DNA of 64,000 nucleotides from Saururus chinensis (Eukaryota; Streptophyta; Magnoliopsida; Piperales; Saururaceae): assembly GCA_035235625.1 (NCBI GenBank), contig CP141141.1, positions 47,019,719 through 47,083,718 of the forward strand, given 5' to 3'. The notes under the pieces were generated by a model. That model had not been told where the DNA came from. It ran no database searches and worked only from the letters and a program-made list of their open reading frames with translations. The translations under genes were made by a program, and so were the position numbers. This document shows positions 35,640 to 49,018 of the stretch, piece after piece (positions within the stretch are counted from its first letter, which is position 1; every line of letters starts with the position of its first letter).

Positions 35640-37700
35640 TCTAAATGGGCCCCTGCTCATCCTTTTTGTAATAATTCAGAAACGATGCCCTTTTTCAGCT
35701 TCGCTTCAACAAGAAGGAGCTGATCAAGCCTCATTCCCGGTCCCCGGCGAGCCCGAGGACAATACATGATTGGATGATTCGAAATTGCTTAGCCAACTTT
35801 CCAACAAAATGACAATGTGAGCAGGGATGATGGAATCACAAAATGAGATAATTCCTTGAATAAGAATATTTTCGTGGGTGCTCCCAAACAAACGTCATGT
35901 TGCATTTGGTAACTTGAGGAAAAGTGAGAGCGATGTGGTTATCACATAGCACGGTAAAAGCACTTGGCATCATAAACAGTTAAGAACCATGCATGTAGAA
36001 AGAGGCTACTCTTCATTTTTTAATGATGGCCGAAAGAGCTACTCTGCCTTGGTCGGCTTCTAGCTCTAGTAAATAAATCCTAGATGCCCTAATCTGGCAA
36101 ACAAAGCAAAACCACTCACAGACAAATTTTTTGATCAATTGTTATCTTACTTACTTTGCCAGGACAGCATATGGTTCTCCTGCTTTTTGTGTAAAGTGTA
36201 GTTTTACTACTGCACCATTATACTTGATTCCCAATATGGAGTCCAACTAATTAAAATTAGAGTGGAGTGCAGGTCATTGACTACAAGAACGAGGGTCTCG
36301 GCTTATTAAAATTAGCAGCAAAGCAATTAGGAACATTGACATTCCTCGGTTAGCTTTCGAGCATGCCTTTCTTAATGGTTTCTTGTTTCAACCACTTACT
36401 GCATATGGCAATAAAAGAGTGTTAGCAGCGTAAGCAGGAGCGAATAAAACATCAGCCTTCCATCTCTTTGGTGAGAATGGAGATTCTCTCTCGTCTGCTC
36501 TGTAACTTTTGTGCTAGGTTTACTGGACATGGATGAATTCCCTAGTTGGAGTATCATACGTATTAAAACCCTGCTGGCATACATGTAGTCATCAGATTGA
36601 GTAAAGGCGTAGGGGAGTTCAATTGTGTTCTGTTGGCGTAAGAGGGACGAGGAAGAGGAGGAATCCAGTAGAGTTGATGAGTCGATTTGTGATAAATATG
36701 ATGAAGGAAAAATCCAATTTACATGGAGGGCAGGAAAAGAGGTGGGAATATTATGAGCAAGGACCAGCAGACAGATAAAAGGCAAAGATCCTCCAAAGCA
36801 ACAGCTCGACCTTTAAGAGGGCGATGGCGACGAGACCACGTCGCTCTCTGCTCGTAACTTTATGACCACACGAGCCCATCCGGAACCAGTCATGGCTGCC
36901 AGGAGGAGGTGGGGGGCTGCTGTTTTTGATCTATTCCACACGTTCGGGCTTGAGCTAGCTTAACCTGGCTGGGAAGTATACAAAACATAGAACAGTGTTC
37001 ACAGGCTTGCAGTGATCTACTAATAAGTGGACAGTAAAAAAATCTCATATGAACAATCTTATTTCATGTATAGATTAGATTGATCAGGGACAGGGAAGCG
37101 AAGACTCAAGTTGAGAGAAGTGCAAGAGGTTGAAAACGATCAAATTCAGCCAACTTTCTCCTTCCTTAGGGATTTAGCCTGTCCGTGCCATGCATATGCA
37201 ATTCACCAAAAAACTTATCCCTCTCAATTACTTGTATATAGCCAAAAGTTTAACAAAAGCATGATCACCCAATACAACGCAATCTTTGGATATGGATCTT
37301 CTTCGTAGTGGGTGAGGACGCCAGCTATCATCCTTGTTACACCTTTTATGGTTAAAGTTATAAGTGAGAATATATTTGATGCATGGTAATTGAACTTAGA
37401 GATCTTAGAAAGGCTCATTTTGTAGAAAAAAAAGAAAGAGAATGGCTCGTTCAATGGGGTCACAAGTTTTGGGGGATTTGGACAGAACTTAGGGCTTATT
37501 TAGATGCCAAATTAATGAATGAAAGAAACCTAGTATAAATTAACTAACAATCTGATATATATATATCAAAGAACAAACTAGCAATCCAAAAAGAATGTGT
37601 CTATTTCCCCAGTTTATACTCGCCCCCCGCCCCCACTCTTTTCACACCCTAAATAAACTTAAAATATTTTTCACATACACCCCAATCTACCTTAAAATTA
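35640..37700. other. Intergenic, upstream side of the FAF-like gene
   Basis: No credible gene. A 129-codon minus-strand frame (36396-36785) has no recognisable domain. A poly-C tract lies near 37625. Confidence 0.5.
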
Positions 37701-37715
37701 TTTTTTTACTAAGCT

Positions 37716-40275
37716 TGTAAGATCTTCTAATTTTAATACTTTCTTATTATGGTAAAAATTGTTTGTTTTCGATTTGATTTAAGTTTCTTTAGGCAATGAG
37801 TTAGTTTAATTATGAATTTCTTGAGGTTACTTTTATTTTTAGTTTAGAAACATTAGTGTCTAGCTTAATCTACTAATTTTTACAATTTAATGTTATTTTA
37901 ATTTTAATTTTTTAATCAAGGAAGTGGGACCCACGTCTATATTAGATGACGTGCTAACCACTTTGGCCCTAACCTGCTCTTAATTTGTCTAAACATGCTT
38001 GGATTTATAAAATTTCGTTCTTGAGGTCTAATGCACACATATGGGGCCACTCAAGGCCTATTGGCCCTTTATCTGGCCCAATAATTAATTTTACATCCCA
38101 ATAACTTATTTACTATAAATAACAAACCCTAACTCATTCCCATTTGGGGAAGGGCTAAGAATTGGAAAGGTTAGGGCTCTACCCCGATTCCCAAAGAGAA
38201 AATCCATCTTAAGGTAAAATTTCCTTTAATCCTTCCTTAATTCTTTTGACTTTTCGTTAATAATCTCATGTTTCACCTCTTCTGTTGGATTATAAGTTTA
38301 TTTCCCTCAAGTTCATCTCTTTAATCTGATTCAGAACCCTAAATCATACGATTTTATTCTTAGCCCAATGGAGCCTTGGATCTATCAACTACTTGTTGAT
38401 TTAAGTCTATTTTGGTAAAAAAACTTGGATTTTACTTAGGACTAATAAAAACCCTAATTTGTGGGTAGAGATTCTTGAGCTTAGAGATCATTCAAGATGT
38501 CTACAATCTGATTAGAGGTAATGGGTTTTCATTTAAGAAGTTTTCTTGCTACAACACCATGAATATGAGTAGATTTAAGTTTTGAAGCTTTTTGATGGGT
38601 TATGGTGATTCTTCTAAAGTAGATGTTTTGATGTTGTTGTTGTATGTTTAAGAATAAAAAATAATAGATTTATCATGTTTTAGGCTTAGGTAATGAGTAT
38701 GTGAAGTTTTAGGATTTTTTATGAAATTTTGGTTCGGCTTGAAGAGGAAAAAGACGATTGTCCGCTAGTTACAGTGTCGACCATTCAATCGCCCTGTTAG
38801 GCCGATCAAATGGCCAGCTGTTCGAACAAACTGCCAAGTCATTTGAATGGCCAACCGTTCGAACGAACTGCCAAGTCATTCGAATGGCCTACTGTTTTGG
38901 CTTTATGTTCATTTTTAATTGAATTTTGACCATTTCTTTTTACTTTCTCATGATCTAGTATATTATGATCATGATGGAATAAGAATACTTATGCATGTCA
39001 CATTAATTGCATATGAACCATGTTGTATGTGTTTTAGCTTAATTATGGAGATGACTAGGTATGTTTAAGCTTAGTATGATACCCTACTTATCTTAAAGCC
39101 ATATTTCTTCATATTTACCCCATGACATTAGTGGCATATGACCATGAGAGAATATGAATATTTGCATATCTCATATTAATTACAAATGAACCATGTTTTA
39201 TATATTTTAGCTTAATTATGAACATGACCATATATGTATCTCTTATCCGTGTTTTTATGACTTTTATTGTTACAAATGGACCATGTTCATGCACAATATG
39301 ACTGATTAGTATAAATTTACTTATGCTTGCATATACTTAGCTTTGCTCACATATGTATCATGCTCATTACATCATGAGAATGACTTATTAAACTAAGATT
39401 TCTCGTGTTTAATCATGATTAGTCAAATAGATGTCGCAGTTTTTCATATTAACAACATCAGAGTTTTATCGACTCAGTTTTATATCTGAAAGGGTGGGGT
39501 TTTATGTCTACCGGATAACATTTTACATCCCTTTGGGGTGGGTTTCATTCCCGAGTAAGAAGAGCGGATTTACTATAATAAGACAATTGATTGTGACTTC
39601 TAGATTTGAGAATTTATGTTGGTATGTCCATGTGCACTGACTTACTAGGGGCACTTCCAGTCTACCGAATTTGCCCAAACTGCTTCAGTCTTCATTTTTA
39701 GGAATTCAAACTTTATTTTTAAGGATTTTCTGAGTGAGCAGGTTTGCTTAAGCTTCAGTTTGGGTGAGCTGAATTGTTTTCTCTATTCTAAGACATTCAT
39801 CGTAGTATTTATACATATTGTGTATGAATTATAATACTCATTGACACATGTTGTTTAGGGACAATGATGTTATATTTACATAGGATGCGTATGGAATGAT
39901 GATACTTGAATATACAGAATGAATGCAGATTACTATACTTGATTATGGATGATGTGAATGAAATAATAATACTTCTTCATGTTGGATGTGAAGGAGTTGT
40001 AAGATTTGAATAAATGCACAAATTGTGCATATGTGATTATGAAATATGATTGAGCCCATGATACACAAGTTTTGTTAATATGATTATGAAAATGATTGAG
40101 CCAATAATGCCAAGGTGTAGTTAAAGATGTGTGATGCATGAACAAGATGATTTCTATAGAATGAATGCTTTCAGTGTTAGCATGAGTTTATGTTTTATTT
40201 AAAACCCTTTCTTAGCTAAGCTTACCCCTCTTTTGTTTATGCATTATTTTAGGGCTCTATGATTTTTCCATGCAT
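37716..40275. repeat. LTR-like tandem repeat, copy 1 (~2.56 kb)
   Basis: It begins TGTAAGATCTTCTAA, and the same word restarts at 40275. Shared landmarks in order are GGGACCCACGTC(T/C)(A/G)TAT..GATGACG, 'aaaccctaactcatt', 'ttcgaatggcc' runs, 'ttatgaccatg' motifs, 'gggttttatgtc..' and TTACTAGGGG. The copies are clearly diverged, with many small indels. Content suggests a retroelement LTR: no long ORF, and oligo-T tracts. Confidence 0.75.
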
Positions 40276-42795
40276 GTAAGATCTTCTAAGTTGTTACTTT
40301 TTTTCATTTGTGTAAAATTGTTTGTTTCAGTTTGATTTGATTTTTTTGGGCTAATGAGTTAGTTTAGTTATAAATTTCTTAAGGTTTATTTTTTTTATTT
40401 AGAATATTAATGTCAAGCTTGATTCACCGAATTTCCACCATTTAAGGGCATTTTTATTTTTCTATTCTTCTTGATCAAAGAAACAAGCCCCACTGTGGGA
40501 CCCACGTCCGTATCGGATGACGTTTACCCTTTTTTATCCGCCAACCTTCTATTGATTTATCTAAGTGGGCTTGAGTGTGATTAAATTCTTTTTTCAATCA
40601 AATATGCACTTAAATGGTCACTTATAGTGTGTTCAACTATTTTTCAGCCCAATAATTCAATTTCCAGCCACAAGCCACTTAATATAAAAGGAAAACCTTA
40701 GCTCATTTTTCAAATGGGGAAAGACTAAGATTAGGAGGGAGGCTAGTCTCTACCCCCATTTTTTAATTGAAAAACTCATCTTAAGGTAAAGTTTTTTTCA
40801 AATCACACCTTAATCCTTTCAATTTTTGTCTTTATCATCGCATCATTCACTTCTATTTGGATTCTTAGTTTATTTCTATCAAATTATCTTTTAAATTTAT
40901 CTTTAGAACCCTAATTTATGTGATTTTTTTAACTTAAGGAGGTCTTGAATCTATAATTCTTATATTGATTTGAGTCTATTAGCCATGATTTGATTAGAAC
41001 TAACCAAAAGCCTTAATTTTTGGGTAGGATTTCTTGATGTTGAAGTTTATCCAAGGGATTCACAAGCTGAATAGAGGTGAGGGGTTTTCACCTTGAGTGG
41101 TTTTCTTAATTGTAATACCATGATTGTGGGTTTATTTAAATTTTTGAAGCATCTTGATGGGTAATGATGATTCTTTAAAAAATATGGGATTTATTATTGG
41201 TTTTGTATGTATAAGTATAAAAAATGTTAGATACATCTTGATTTAAGCATAAATATCGATTATATGATGTTTTGGGAATTTATAGAGAATTTCACAATGA
41301 TTTTGATTCGGTTTTTTAGGGGAAGAAGACGAACCATAGTGAACTGGTTCTACCATTCGAATGGGCTTATAGGCAGTTCGAATGGGCTAACAAGTCATTC
41401 AAATGGCCAGCCATTCAAACGACCTTCCAACCAATTCAAACGGCCAAACAGAAATTGGTCATGTTGATTTTTTGTTACTTTGTCATTATTCTTTCTTATG
41501 ATTCCAGTATATTATGACCATGTTGAGCTAGAAATACTTATAGATGTTACTTTAATTGCATAAGAACCTTCTTTAGATGTGTTTTAGCCTAAGTATGAAG
41601 ATGACTATACATGTTTAGGCTTAGTATGATGCTCTACTTGATTTAAATTTGTATTTCGGTTATTTTTTCTTCCTTACTTCATGACTCTAGTAGCTTATGA
41701 TCATGAGAGGATATGAATACTTGCACATATCAATTTAATTACAAATGAGTCATGTTTCACATGTTTTAGCTCAATTAGGTATATGACCATGAATGTATCT
41801 CTTACCCATACTTATATGATTTTTATTTGTCACAAATAGATCATGTTTCCAACATTTAAGACTAATTAAGGTATGTTTACCTATGTTTGCATCCATTAAA
41901 CATTGCTCACGTATGTATCATGTTTCATACATAATGAAAATGACTTTTAAGTGAAGATTACTCATGTTTAACTATGATTATTCGATTAGGTGTAGTGGTC
42001 TTCCGGATTAGCTGTATCAAAGGTTTATCAAATCTGTTTTACATCCAAAAAGATAGGGTTTTATATCCATTAGATGGGGTTTTACAACCCTTTGAGGACA
42101 AGTTTCCTCCTCGGGTAAGAAGAGCAGATTAGCCATAATGTAATACCTATTGTGACTTGAGAATCTAGGTTGATATGTCAGTGTTTACTGGCTTACTAGG
42201 GGGTAAATTTCCTAGTTAAAGATTTACCCAAATTGCTCTAGTTTTCTTTTTCAGGAATTTAGACTTCCTTTTAGGATTTTCAGGGTGAGCATGTCTGCTT
42301 GTACTTTAACCAGGATAAATAGGATTGTTATCTCTATTGTGAGACATTTACTATATTATTTATACATGTGTATAGATTATAATGCTTATTGACATAGGTT
42401 ATGTAGAGACAATGATGCTTATGTTTACACATGATGCATACAAAATGATTATACTTGAATATGCATGATAGAATGTAGTTTGATACACTTGATTATGTAA
42501 AGTAAATGTGAATGAACTATGAAACTTAAATGATTGCACATGTTGTGCATGTGTGTTATGAATTATGAATGAACCTATGATGTACAAATGGTGTGAATGT
42601 GATTATGAAATGTGATTTAACTCATGATACGCATGTGTAGATAATGGAAATGTGATGTTTTTTTAAATTAATTTCTATGCGAAGAATGCATGTGATATTA
42701 TCATGAGCTTGTGCTTTGTTCTAACACCTTTACTGAGCTAAGCTCACTCCTCTTTTGTTTGTGGTTTTATTTTAGGGTTGTATGATGTGTCATGC
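40275..42795. repeat. LTR-like tandem repeat, copy 2 (~2.5 kb)
   Basis: Second copy of the unit described at 37716-40275, in the same orientation and directly adjacent; its end (AGGGTTGTATGATG..CATGCAAG) corresponds to AGGGCTCTATGATT..CATGCATG at the end of copy 1. It then continues into the ~390-bp subrepeats at 42835-43577. Confidence 0.75.
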
Positions 42796-42834
42796 AAGTG
42801 CTCAGGATCGATTATATCACAAGATCGAGGATGA

Positions 42835-43577
42835 GTATATACACTTATGAGAGATGGTGCTAGTTATTTTACTATGTTTAGACTTATGTTAGGATTATGT
42901 TGATGTTGAAACATATTACTTTCATGTTATGAATAACCTGTGACAACTTTAGACATGATATAACCTTAGGGCTTGTGACTATTTGCTTTATATGTTATTG
43001 TTGGTATGATAATGAACTAAGTGAGATTTATCCTTTATCCTTTTTTTCCCTTATATTATTTGCTTTTGCACAAAGGGCACATGCTGCGTACTTCGATGAG
43101 AACCTTTTTGGGGTAGTCTTTTGCTTCGTCGAGCCTTGCCTCACCCTCTTAGACTGGGTTCAGGTCAAGGGGGTTGTGTTGGGTCATGACAATGCAGGTG
43201 CTAAGGATGAACTGTTCTACAAGTATAAAGACAAGTAGATGCACGCTGAGAGGGGACTAATTATTTTAGGATGTTTTAGACTCATGTATGTTTGATGTTA
43301 GAATTTATTATTTTACATGTGTTTATGGATAACCTTTGTTGGCTTGGACATGTTATAGCCTTTTAGGCTTGTGACTATTTCAATTATGAGATGATGTGGG
43401 TGATGTGATGGACTAAGTGAGACTTCAATTAATCTTTTTTACCTTCTGTTAATTGTTTATGTACAAAAGGCACAATTTGTGTACTTTGACATCCCTCTTA
43501 GGTTAGTTTTCCGCTTTGTTGTACCTTGTCATATCTCATTAGATCGGGTTCAGGCCAAGGGGTGTGTTGGGGCTTAA
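42835..43577. repeat. Two ~390-bp subrepeats, LTR-end-like
   Basis: The order 'gaggg(g)actaattattttagga..gttttagactcatgt', 'ggcttgtgactattt', 'gactaagtgaga', 'aaaggcaca..ctgtgtacttcga', 'cgggttcaggccaagg' occurs twice, ending TGTTGGGTCATGACA (about 43192) and TGTTGGGGCTTAACA (about 43580). These termini resemble LTR 3' ends, which suggests an LTR tail that was duplicated with its flank. Confidence 0.6.
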
Positions 43578-43589
43578 CAAAGTTCCCTT

Positions 43590-44628
43590 TCATCTCCTCC
43601 AACTCCGACGATAGTGAGGCAATGGCGGTTGCTCTACTCTTATAATTTTTTTGTCAAATTTGGCCTCACACGCAGCTGGCCACCTAGCCGGCCATAGCCA
43701 GTGGCTAGATGTAGCACGACCATAGCTTACAGGTTGCAGTGCTAGCATCTTTTCTACCACAACCAACATCTTTGCGGACATGCTAGCAACTTTGTGGTCG
43801 TGGCCAACAATTGTAGTGTGAAGACCTACATCTTTGCTGACTTGCAGCTTGCATATCTACGATCATGACGAGCATGCCATCACATCTTGTAATTTTGTGG
43901 CCACACCCCCACCCCCAACCCCGGCCTCCCCCCCGCTCCATCGTGGCAAGGCTAGCTCTGGCGGCGGGCAGATATTAGCCGGTAAAAATAACTGGCACCG
44001 ACACTAGAGAAGAAGGGAATAATATAAAATTATTAATCTTTTTCCTTTGTTAGGGGTATTGAGTATTAGTTGAAGGGGAAATTGACACGTTCATCTAACA
44101 ATTCTTTTGCATTGAAAATGAAGGGTAAAAAAGTAAAACAAAATAGATTGTTGAAACAAGTTTTATTGTTAGTCCAAACACTTTGAAAGAGTGAACAATC
44201 TAAGTTTTTTTTTTTTCAAAATTCCCAAGTATTCTAACAATTATTTAGATTGTGCAGTGTTCACAATTGACAATCTCGTCTACGATTAGGGTCAATGACT
44301 TTTTTTTTAGGAATTTTGTTATTTAAGCTAATTCTATCCAAACTGGTTCAATCTAAAATTAAATATCTGAGTTAAAGTTCCTACCCCAAAGTCTGGTATC
44401 GATGAATCGAACTCCAAGTCTCTAATGTTTAGAACCTGCCTTAGCGTGCCCTGATAAACATTCAAAAATCTCATTTTTAATATTTTTGTTTAATTATTTT
44501 ATTTGATAATTAATAAAGAGTTACCTAAAAATGGAACATGCATAATAAGTAATAGTTTCCAATATTGTTGAAATGAATAACTAATTATATATCGAAATTG
44601 TACACCAAATTCATACGTGTTTTAAAAG
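43590..44628. other. Intergenic, mixed composition
   Basis: A GC-richer patch (43.6-44.0 kb) with repeated 'catctttg..gacatgctagcaactttg' words suggests old repeat debris. AT-rich sequence follows. No gene is supported. Confidence 0.45.
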
Positions 44629-45084
44629 GATAATAATTTTTTTACATTATTTTTATCTAATAAAATTTTACATTATATTTTGATTGGCCTGAGAAAAATA
44701 GAACCTCTTATTGCCATGCATGTGAGATCCACTTTTTTTTTCTGATGTATGGGTTTGTTTAACAGAAAGTGGTGTAAGGTTATTAACACCAAATGGGTCT
44801 CATATAGCCTACCCTTTAATAAATTTTGATATTGCACAAAGTTGACATGGGACCATTCAATTCAACCGAGACTCATGTGAGAGTTTTTTGTTGTATAAAT
44901 ATCATTTTCCTTATTATAATCTTATACTACTTTTTGTAAAACATAACATTTAAACTACATTTTAATTGGATAGAAAAAAATGGGTCTCAATTGGCAGACA
45001 ACAAGGGTACCCTTTTTTCTATGTCCAATCAAAATATGGTATAAATTTATGTTTGACAAAAAATGGTATAAGAAAATAATTATT
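44629..45084. mobile_element. MITE with ~60-bp terminal inverted repeats
   Basis: The left arm GGATAATAATTTTTTTACATT...TATATTTTGATTGGCC is the imperfect reverse complement of the right arm TGTCCAATCAAAATATGGTATAA...GAAAATAATTATT. The inside holds a further related segment (44920-44990, 'tacattttaattggatagaaaaaaatgggtctca'), suggesting internal duplication or nesting. Confidence 0.75.
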
Positions 45085-45182
45085 CCTTTTTTTATTGTCC
45101 AACTAAAATCCACCGCTTTAGAGATATAGCCTTGTTATTAAGATTCAGAGTAGCATTATTACTTCCAGTAAATAAAATGTCA

Positions 45183-45277
45183 CTTTGCCCTAAATTAATA
45201 ACTCTATTTAATATTACTTAAATTAATTTATTTTATAAAATTAAATAAAACTATTAATTAAGGACTGAAGGAATATA
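45183..45277. mobile_element. Stowaway-like MITE
   Basis: 'CACTTTGCCCTAAATTAATAACTC' mirrors 'ACTATTAATTAAGGACTGAAGGA' around an AATTTATTTTATAAAATTAAAT centre. Confidence 0.6.
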
Positions 45278-48200
45278 CACTAGTGAAGTAGTGGAGTCAG
45301 ATCAAATGGGGTGGGTTCAAAGCTTCCACTTCCTGCAACAAACGTTACTAAACGGACTCATTTGAATTTTCAAATCGGATTTAGATATTTTTGTGATTTG
45401 CCTGACTATTACTTGCACAAAGTAAGGCGTATGGGCTTGCCCCAATTCCCAACTGGTTGTGTCGTGGTGGGCTGGGAAGGACGGCGAGCCTCTAAAGTCC
45501 CTAAGGCTCCATGTATATGACTCAACTTGGGCCGTGACCCAGAAGCAAGTGGGCCGAGCTCAGAGAATAGTGAAAGAAAACGGTTGTAAATTACGTTTAT
45601 TTATGGCGAGATTAGTTGTAGTAATTAAGGGAAGGGTGTCAACGGTCAGCCATTAATTGCAAATAGGAAAATAATATTTTCATATAAAAAATTTGCATAT
45701 AAATTTTAATTAATTTAGATAAGTGAGCCCATATAACTTTGTATAGGGCTCACTTGTAAAGTTCAATTAAAACTTTTTGTGAGTTTTTGCAGGTATTTTT
45801 GTTATGGGAATATCACTATTCAATCAGTTTTAAAGAAGAGAAAAGAAAATCAAAATCATGTTTATTGCCCTTATTTAATAAACTAAAACACTATCATGCG
45901 ATGTGGCAAATGGAAATGGTTAATTAACTCGTACTAATTAAAACTATTATGATATTTTTTGGTTAGTGAGATCAATAATACACAACGAACATGGAGAACA
46001 ACCCTAATAAATAGAAAAAAGGTACATTGCCTTTTCCTTCAATTATTATCTAATCTTAACTAAATTATGTGTCAACAGAAAGGAAAAGAACAATATGCTG
46101 AACATTATTAATGAGTTCAATCGGTTTTTTAGCTCGTTTTCACTTTTAGTATGTTGCAGACACCTGATTGCATATTAATGGTTTAAGGGCAAAGATAGTT
46201 GGATGCAAAGACAAATTGCTCGTTATGAGCTAAGGCATTGCATTGCATTTTGATTTGATGGCTACTCTATTGCACTGTCCGACGGCTCATAATGCACAGG
46301 CTTGCGTTGGCAAAGGACAAATTGGTTGAACTTATAAAGTAAATCACGAATGCATTAATACAGATTTTGGCTTGATGTATTGGAAAATGGAAAGAGAGCC
46401 GTCATTGAAACAGTAAACGTGTTTTTCGGGGTTCATAAACATCAACCAGCTAAGCGGATCTGCATAATTCAATTCGCCATCAACTCAACTTTATCTTCAT
46501 TCGTGGCTCCTGTGACTCATGTGAAGCATTTATACGTCAATTGGTTTTCTTCCATTAATTAGGTCCAAGGGGTATGATGAAGTTGTAGATTTGTCCAGTC
46601 TGAGAAATGCTTCAGACTTTGTAACTTTTTCTTGAGGAGCCCTCAATGAGCCTCTAACAAGTATATCGTCCGTCCTTGAATGAAACGGCCCAAACGGCAG
46701 TTTGTGCCCGCCAATGGAACAAAAGCTACTCTTCTTCGGGCTTTAAACTCATTAAGATAGTTTTCTGTGGTGAACAAAAATGGTCACACAGGGCTGGAGG
46801 TTTGGAAGAGAGAGAGAGAGATCCTCTTCACCTCGGAATTCTGCAATTCCCCAGACCCAAATGCTGAGGAACTGCGTGCAACATGTGGCTGGGGAATCAG
46901 GCTGAGTCTTCCACTACTGCTCCCAGAAACACAAGCCAACCGTGCTTGCATCAGACCCAACACCCATAAAACACGTTCACTATACTCATATTCATATTGT
47001 TATAAAACAAAATTTCCCAAAATCAGAATCACTAGCATCGTAGTGGGAACGTTATTATTAATGATGACAAGGAGACACAACTGAAGGATTTTTACTTAAC
47101 AAACCACAATGTCCACAAAAAAGATCAATTATGTGGAACACTTGGAGGGAATACGATCCCGATGAAGATGCAGGGATACGCATCGGGAATGGCCTAATTA
47201 CCTAGATAAGATGTTTTATTTTTTAATTACTAAATACTAATCATGCATTGGCAGCACCATGGCCGATGAGATGATTCCTGGTTGGGTGAGTCACAAGTCC
47301 CAGGTTTGAATAATCTGGAGATTGGTTTTTTGTGCTTAGAATATGATGGGCACCGGCAGAAGTAGGGTCTTCGCTATAAGTTCATGGCACGATTGAACTT
47401 GCAATTTAATTATTCGAAGTTGTAAACTCGGAAGTTGGGTCATGTCACGCAGTGGGCTTTCTTAGCACGACTCATATTCTGTTTGTAATGTTCTTTCTTT
47501 ACATAGAACACAAACATAATCATCATATTGAAAAAAGAATACTAGCAAATTCTTCAAAACATGTTTGTACATTTCAGGAACTAATTTTAATGTCCAAAAA
47601 GATTTTTTTTTATATTGAGAAACGTCTTATACCGGTCGCCATAAGCAAGCTAGTGAGTATTGACTATGAACACGGGAGATGGGACCCCAAGCAGAGATGG
47701 GCCATTAAAAGTAAATGGTGTAGTCTCTTTGTGCAACACAATGAATGGGGTGGTCTGCTGATCAAGGTCCCCCCCGTTCAATTAATGATGAACATAATCA
47801 ACAAATCGACATTTTGATCCGGCATTTGGTTGCTAATGGGCACCCAAGACAAGGAATATCAGTTGCTTAGCCTTATCAGTGTGGTAGGGGTGTTCCCCTC
47901 CAATCATGCCCATGTTGAGCAAGAGGGACTGGAACCAAATTCATGTTGGAGGGCAAGGAAGACAGTGGCCCCATACGAAAACTATTGGACAGGTAGCAGC
48001 AGCTCTTGCACGGAATTAAAATCTACCTCCAAGTCCAGGACGTTGAATTGAATCCAATTAACCTTTTCAAGTACTTGAAAGGAAGGAAGGTGACAGACTG
48101 ATTAGGGTAAAATGGGCATCAAGTAGACGATGATGGAGATCAAAATCAAGTCGTAATCGTATCCAATACATACAGGGAAAGGTATATATCCGGTAATAAT

Positions 48201-48500
48201 TTCAACCAGGTCTGGTTTCTGTTCTTTTAACGGAAATTGTTAGGCCGACAAAACTCTCGCATCGCCGTCGAATTTGCCGGTCCAATCTTCCTCGGATTTT
48301 TGAACAAAAAGGCAAACATGAGGTTGACTACTATGCCCTCCTCTCTCTCTCTCTCTCTGTATATATATATATTTACAGTATTTTAACTGGGCCATTAGAA
48401 TAGGTTGAGTGCTACACGGCACAAGTCACTTTGTGCGTACATTGTACAGTGATAGTAGGCTACAGCTGAATTCTCCGCAGTGTGATTGGATTTGGACCAC
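45278..48500. other. Intergenic, no supported gene
   Basis: Several open frames of 60-121 codons (47452-47817 and others) show no family resemblance or splice-consistent extension. A (CT)n(TA)n microsatellite lies at 48339-48372. A weak tRNA-SINE-like pair of boxes (GGCCGATGAGATG and CCAGGTTTGAAT) at about 47260-47315 is not strong enough to call. Confidence 0.45.
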
Positions 48501-48526
48501 ATATTGATGTACCACGACTTGGGCTA

Positions 48527-49018
48527 CTAGATTAGGGGAGGGAGGCTAGGGAGGGGCAGCTGGGTGGAAAGCCGAACGGCAGCGTGGCCGTGGGGGTGGT
48601 GTGCGGTATCAGGAAGCGGCGCGGGGCCCAGCGTGGCGTGACGGGTCGGTGTCTTCTTTTGCCGAACCGGACCGGCGGGTATCCGGTCCGGACGCGGCAG
48701 TGTCAGCCTGTCAGGTGGCGAAGCGCGCGGGCCAGCTCCCCCAGATCTAAACACGTGGCGCGAGACCTGGAAGGGGGGTGATTCCCGGAAAACCGGCAAT
48801 CGCGAGGCAGGACTGCAAAGCGTCGAGTGTCGATGGCGACGCGGCGGGCCCCGCGCCAGAATCTTACAGGTCGAATTCGAACGCTTGAGGCTGTAGGTGG
48901 GGCCCAAACGCCTCGGCCAGCTCAGCGCGAGCTTGTCCGTAAAAGCGACCCCCCCCCTGGCCCTGGCAGTTGGCCCCTTCCATTTTACGTGTACGCTTTT
49001 CATTTCTTTATTACCCAA
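48527..49018. promoter_or_regulatory. GC-rich island with G-box, upstream of PIP5K
   Basis: About 490 bp of GC-rich, CpG-rich sequence stands out from its flanks, ~1.4 kb before the PIP5K start. It contains a G-box CACGTGGC at 48752-48759. The long minus-strand frame and the two plus-strand frames here overlap and look like a GC artefact rather than coding. Whether it is a promoter, a distal element or a GC-rich repeat is unknown. Confidence 0.35.

Noticed and set aside
36396-36785. 129-codon minus frame as a small gene
   Set aside because: No domain, no recognisable signal sequence followed by a mature peptide, no supporting promoter motif; chance length in AT-rich DNA cannot be excluded.
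47245-47340. tRNA-derived SINE or tRNA gene
   Set aside because: Box A-like and box B-like words occur, but spacing and flanking stems do not make a tRNA fold and no poly-A tail or duplication was found.
48527-49018. 163-codon minus frame in the GC island as a protein gene
   Set aside because: Overlapping open frames exist on both strands and the composition (Pro, Arg, His rich) is that of translated GC-rich noncoding DNA.
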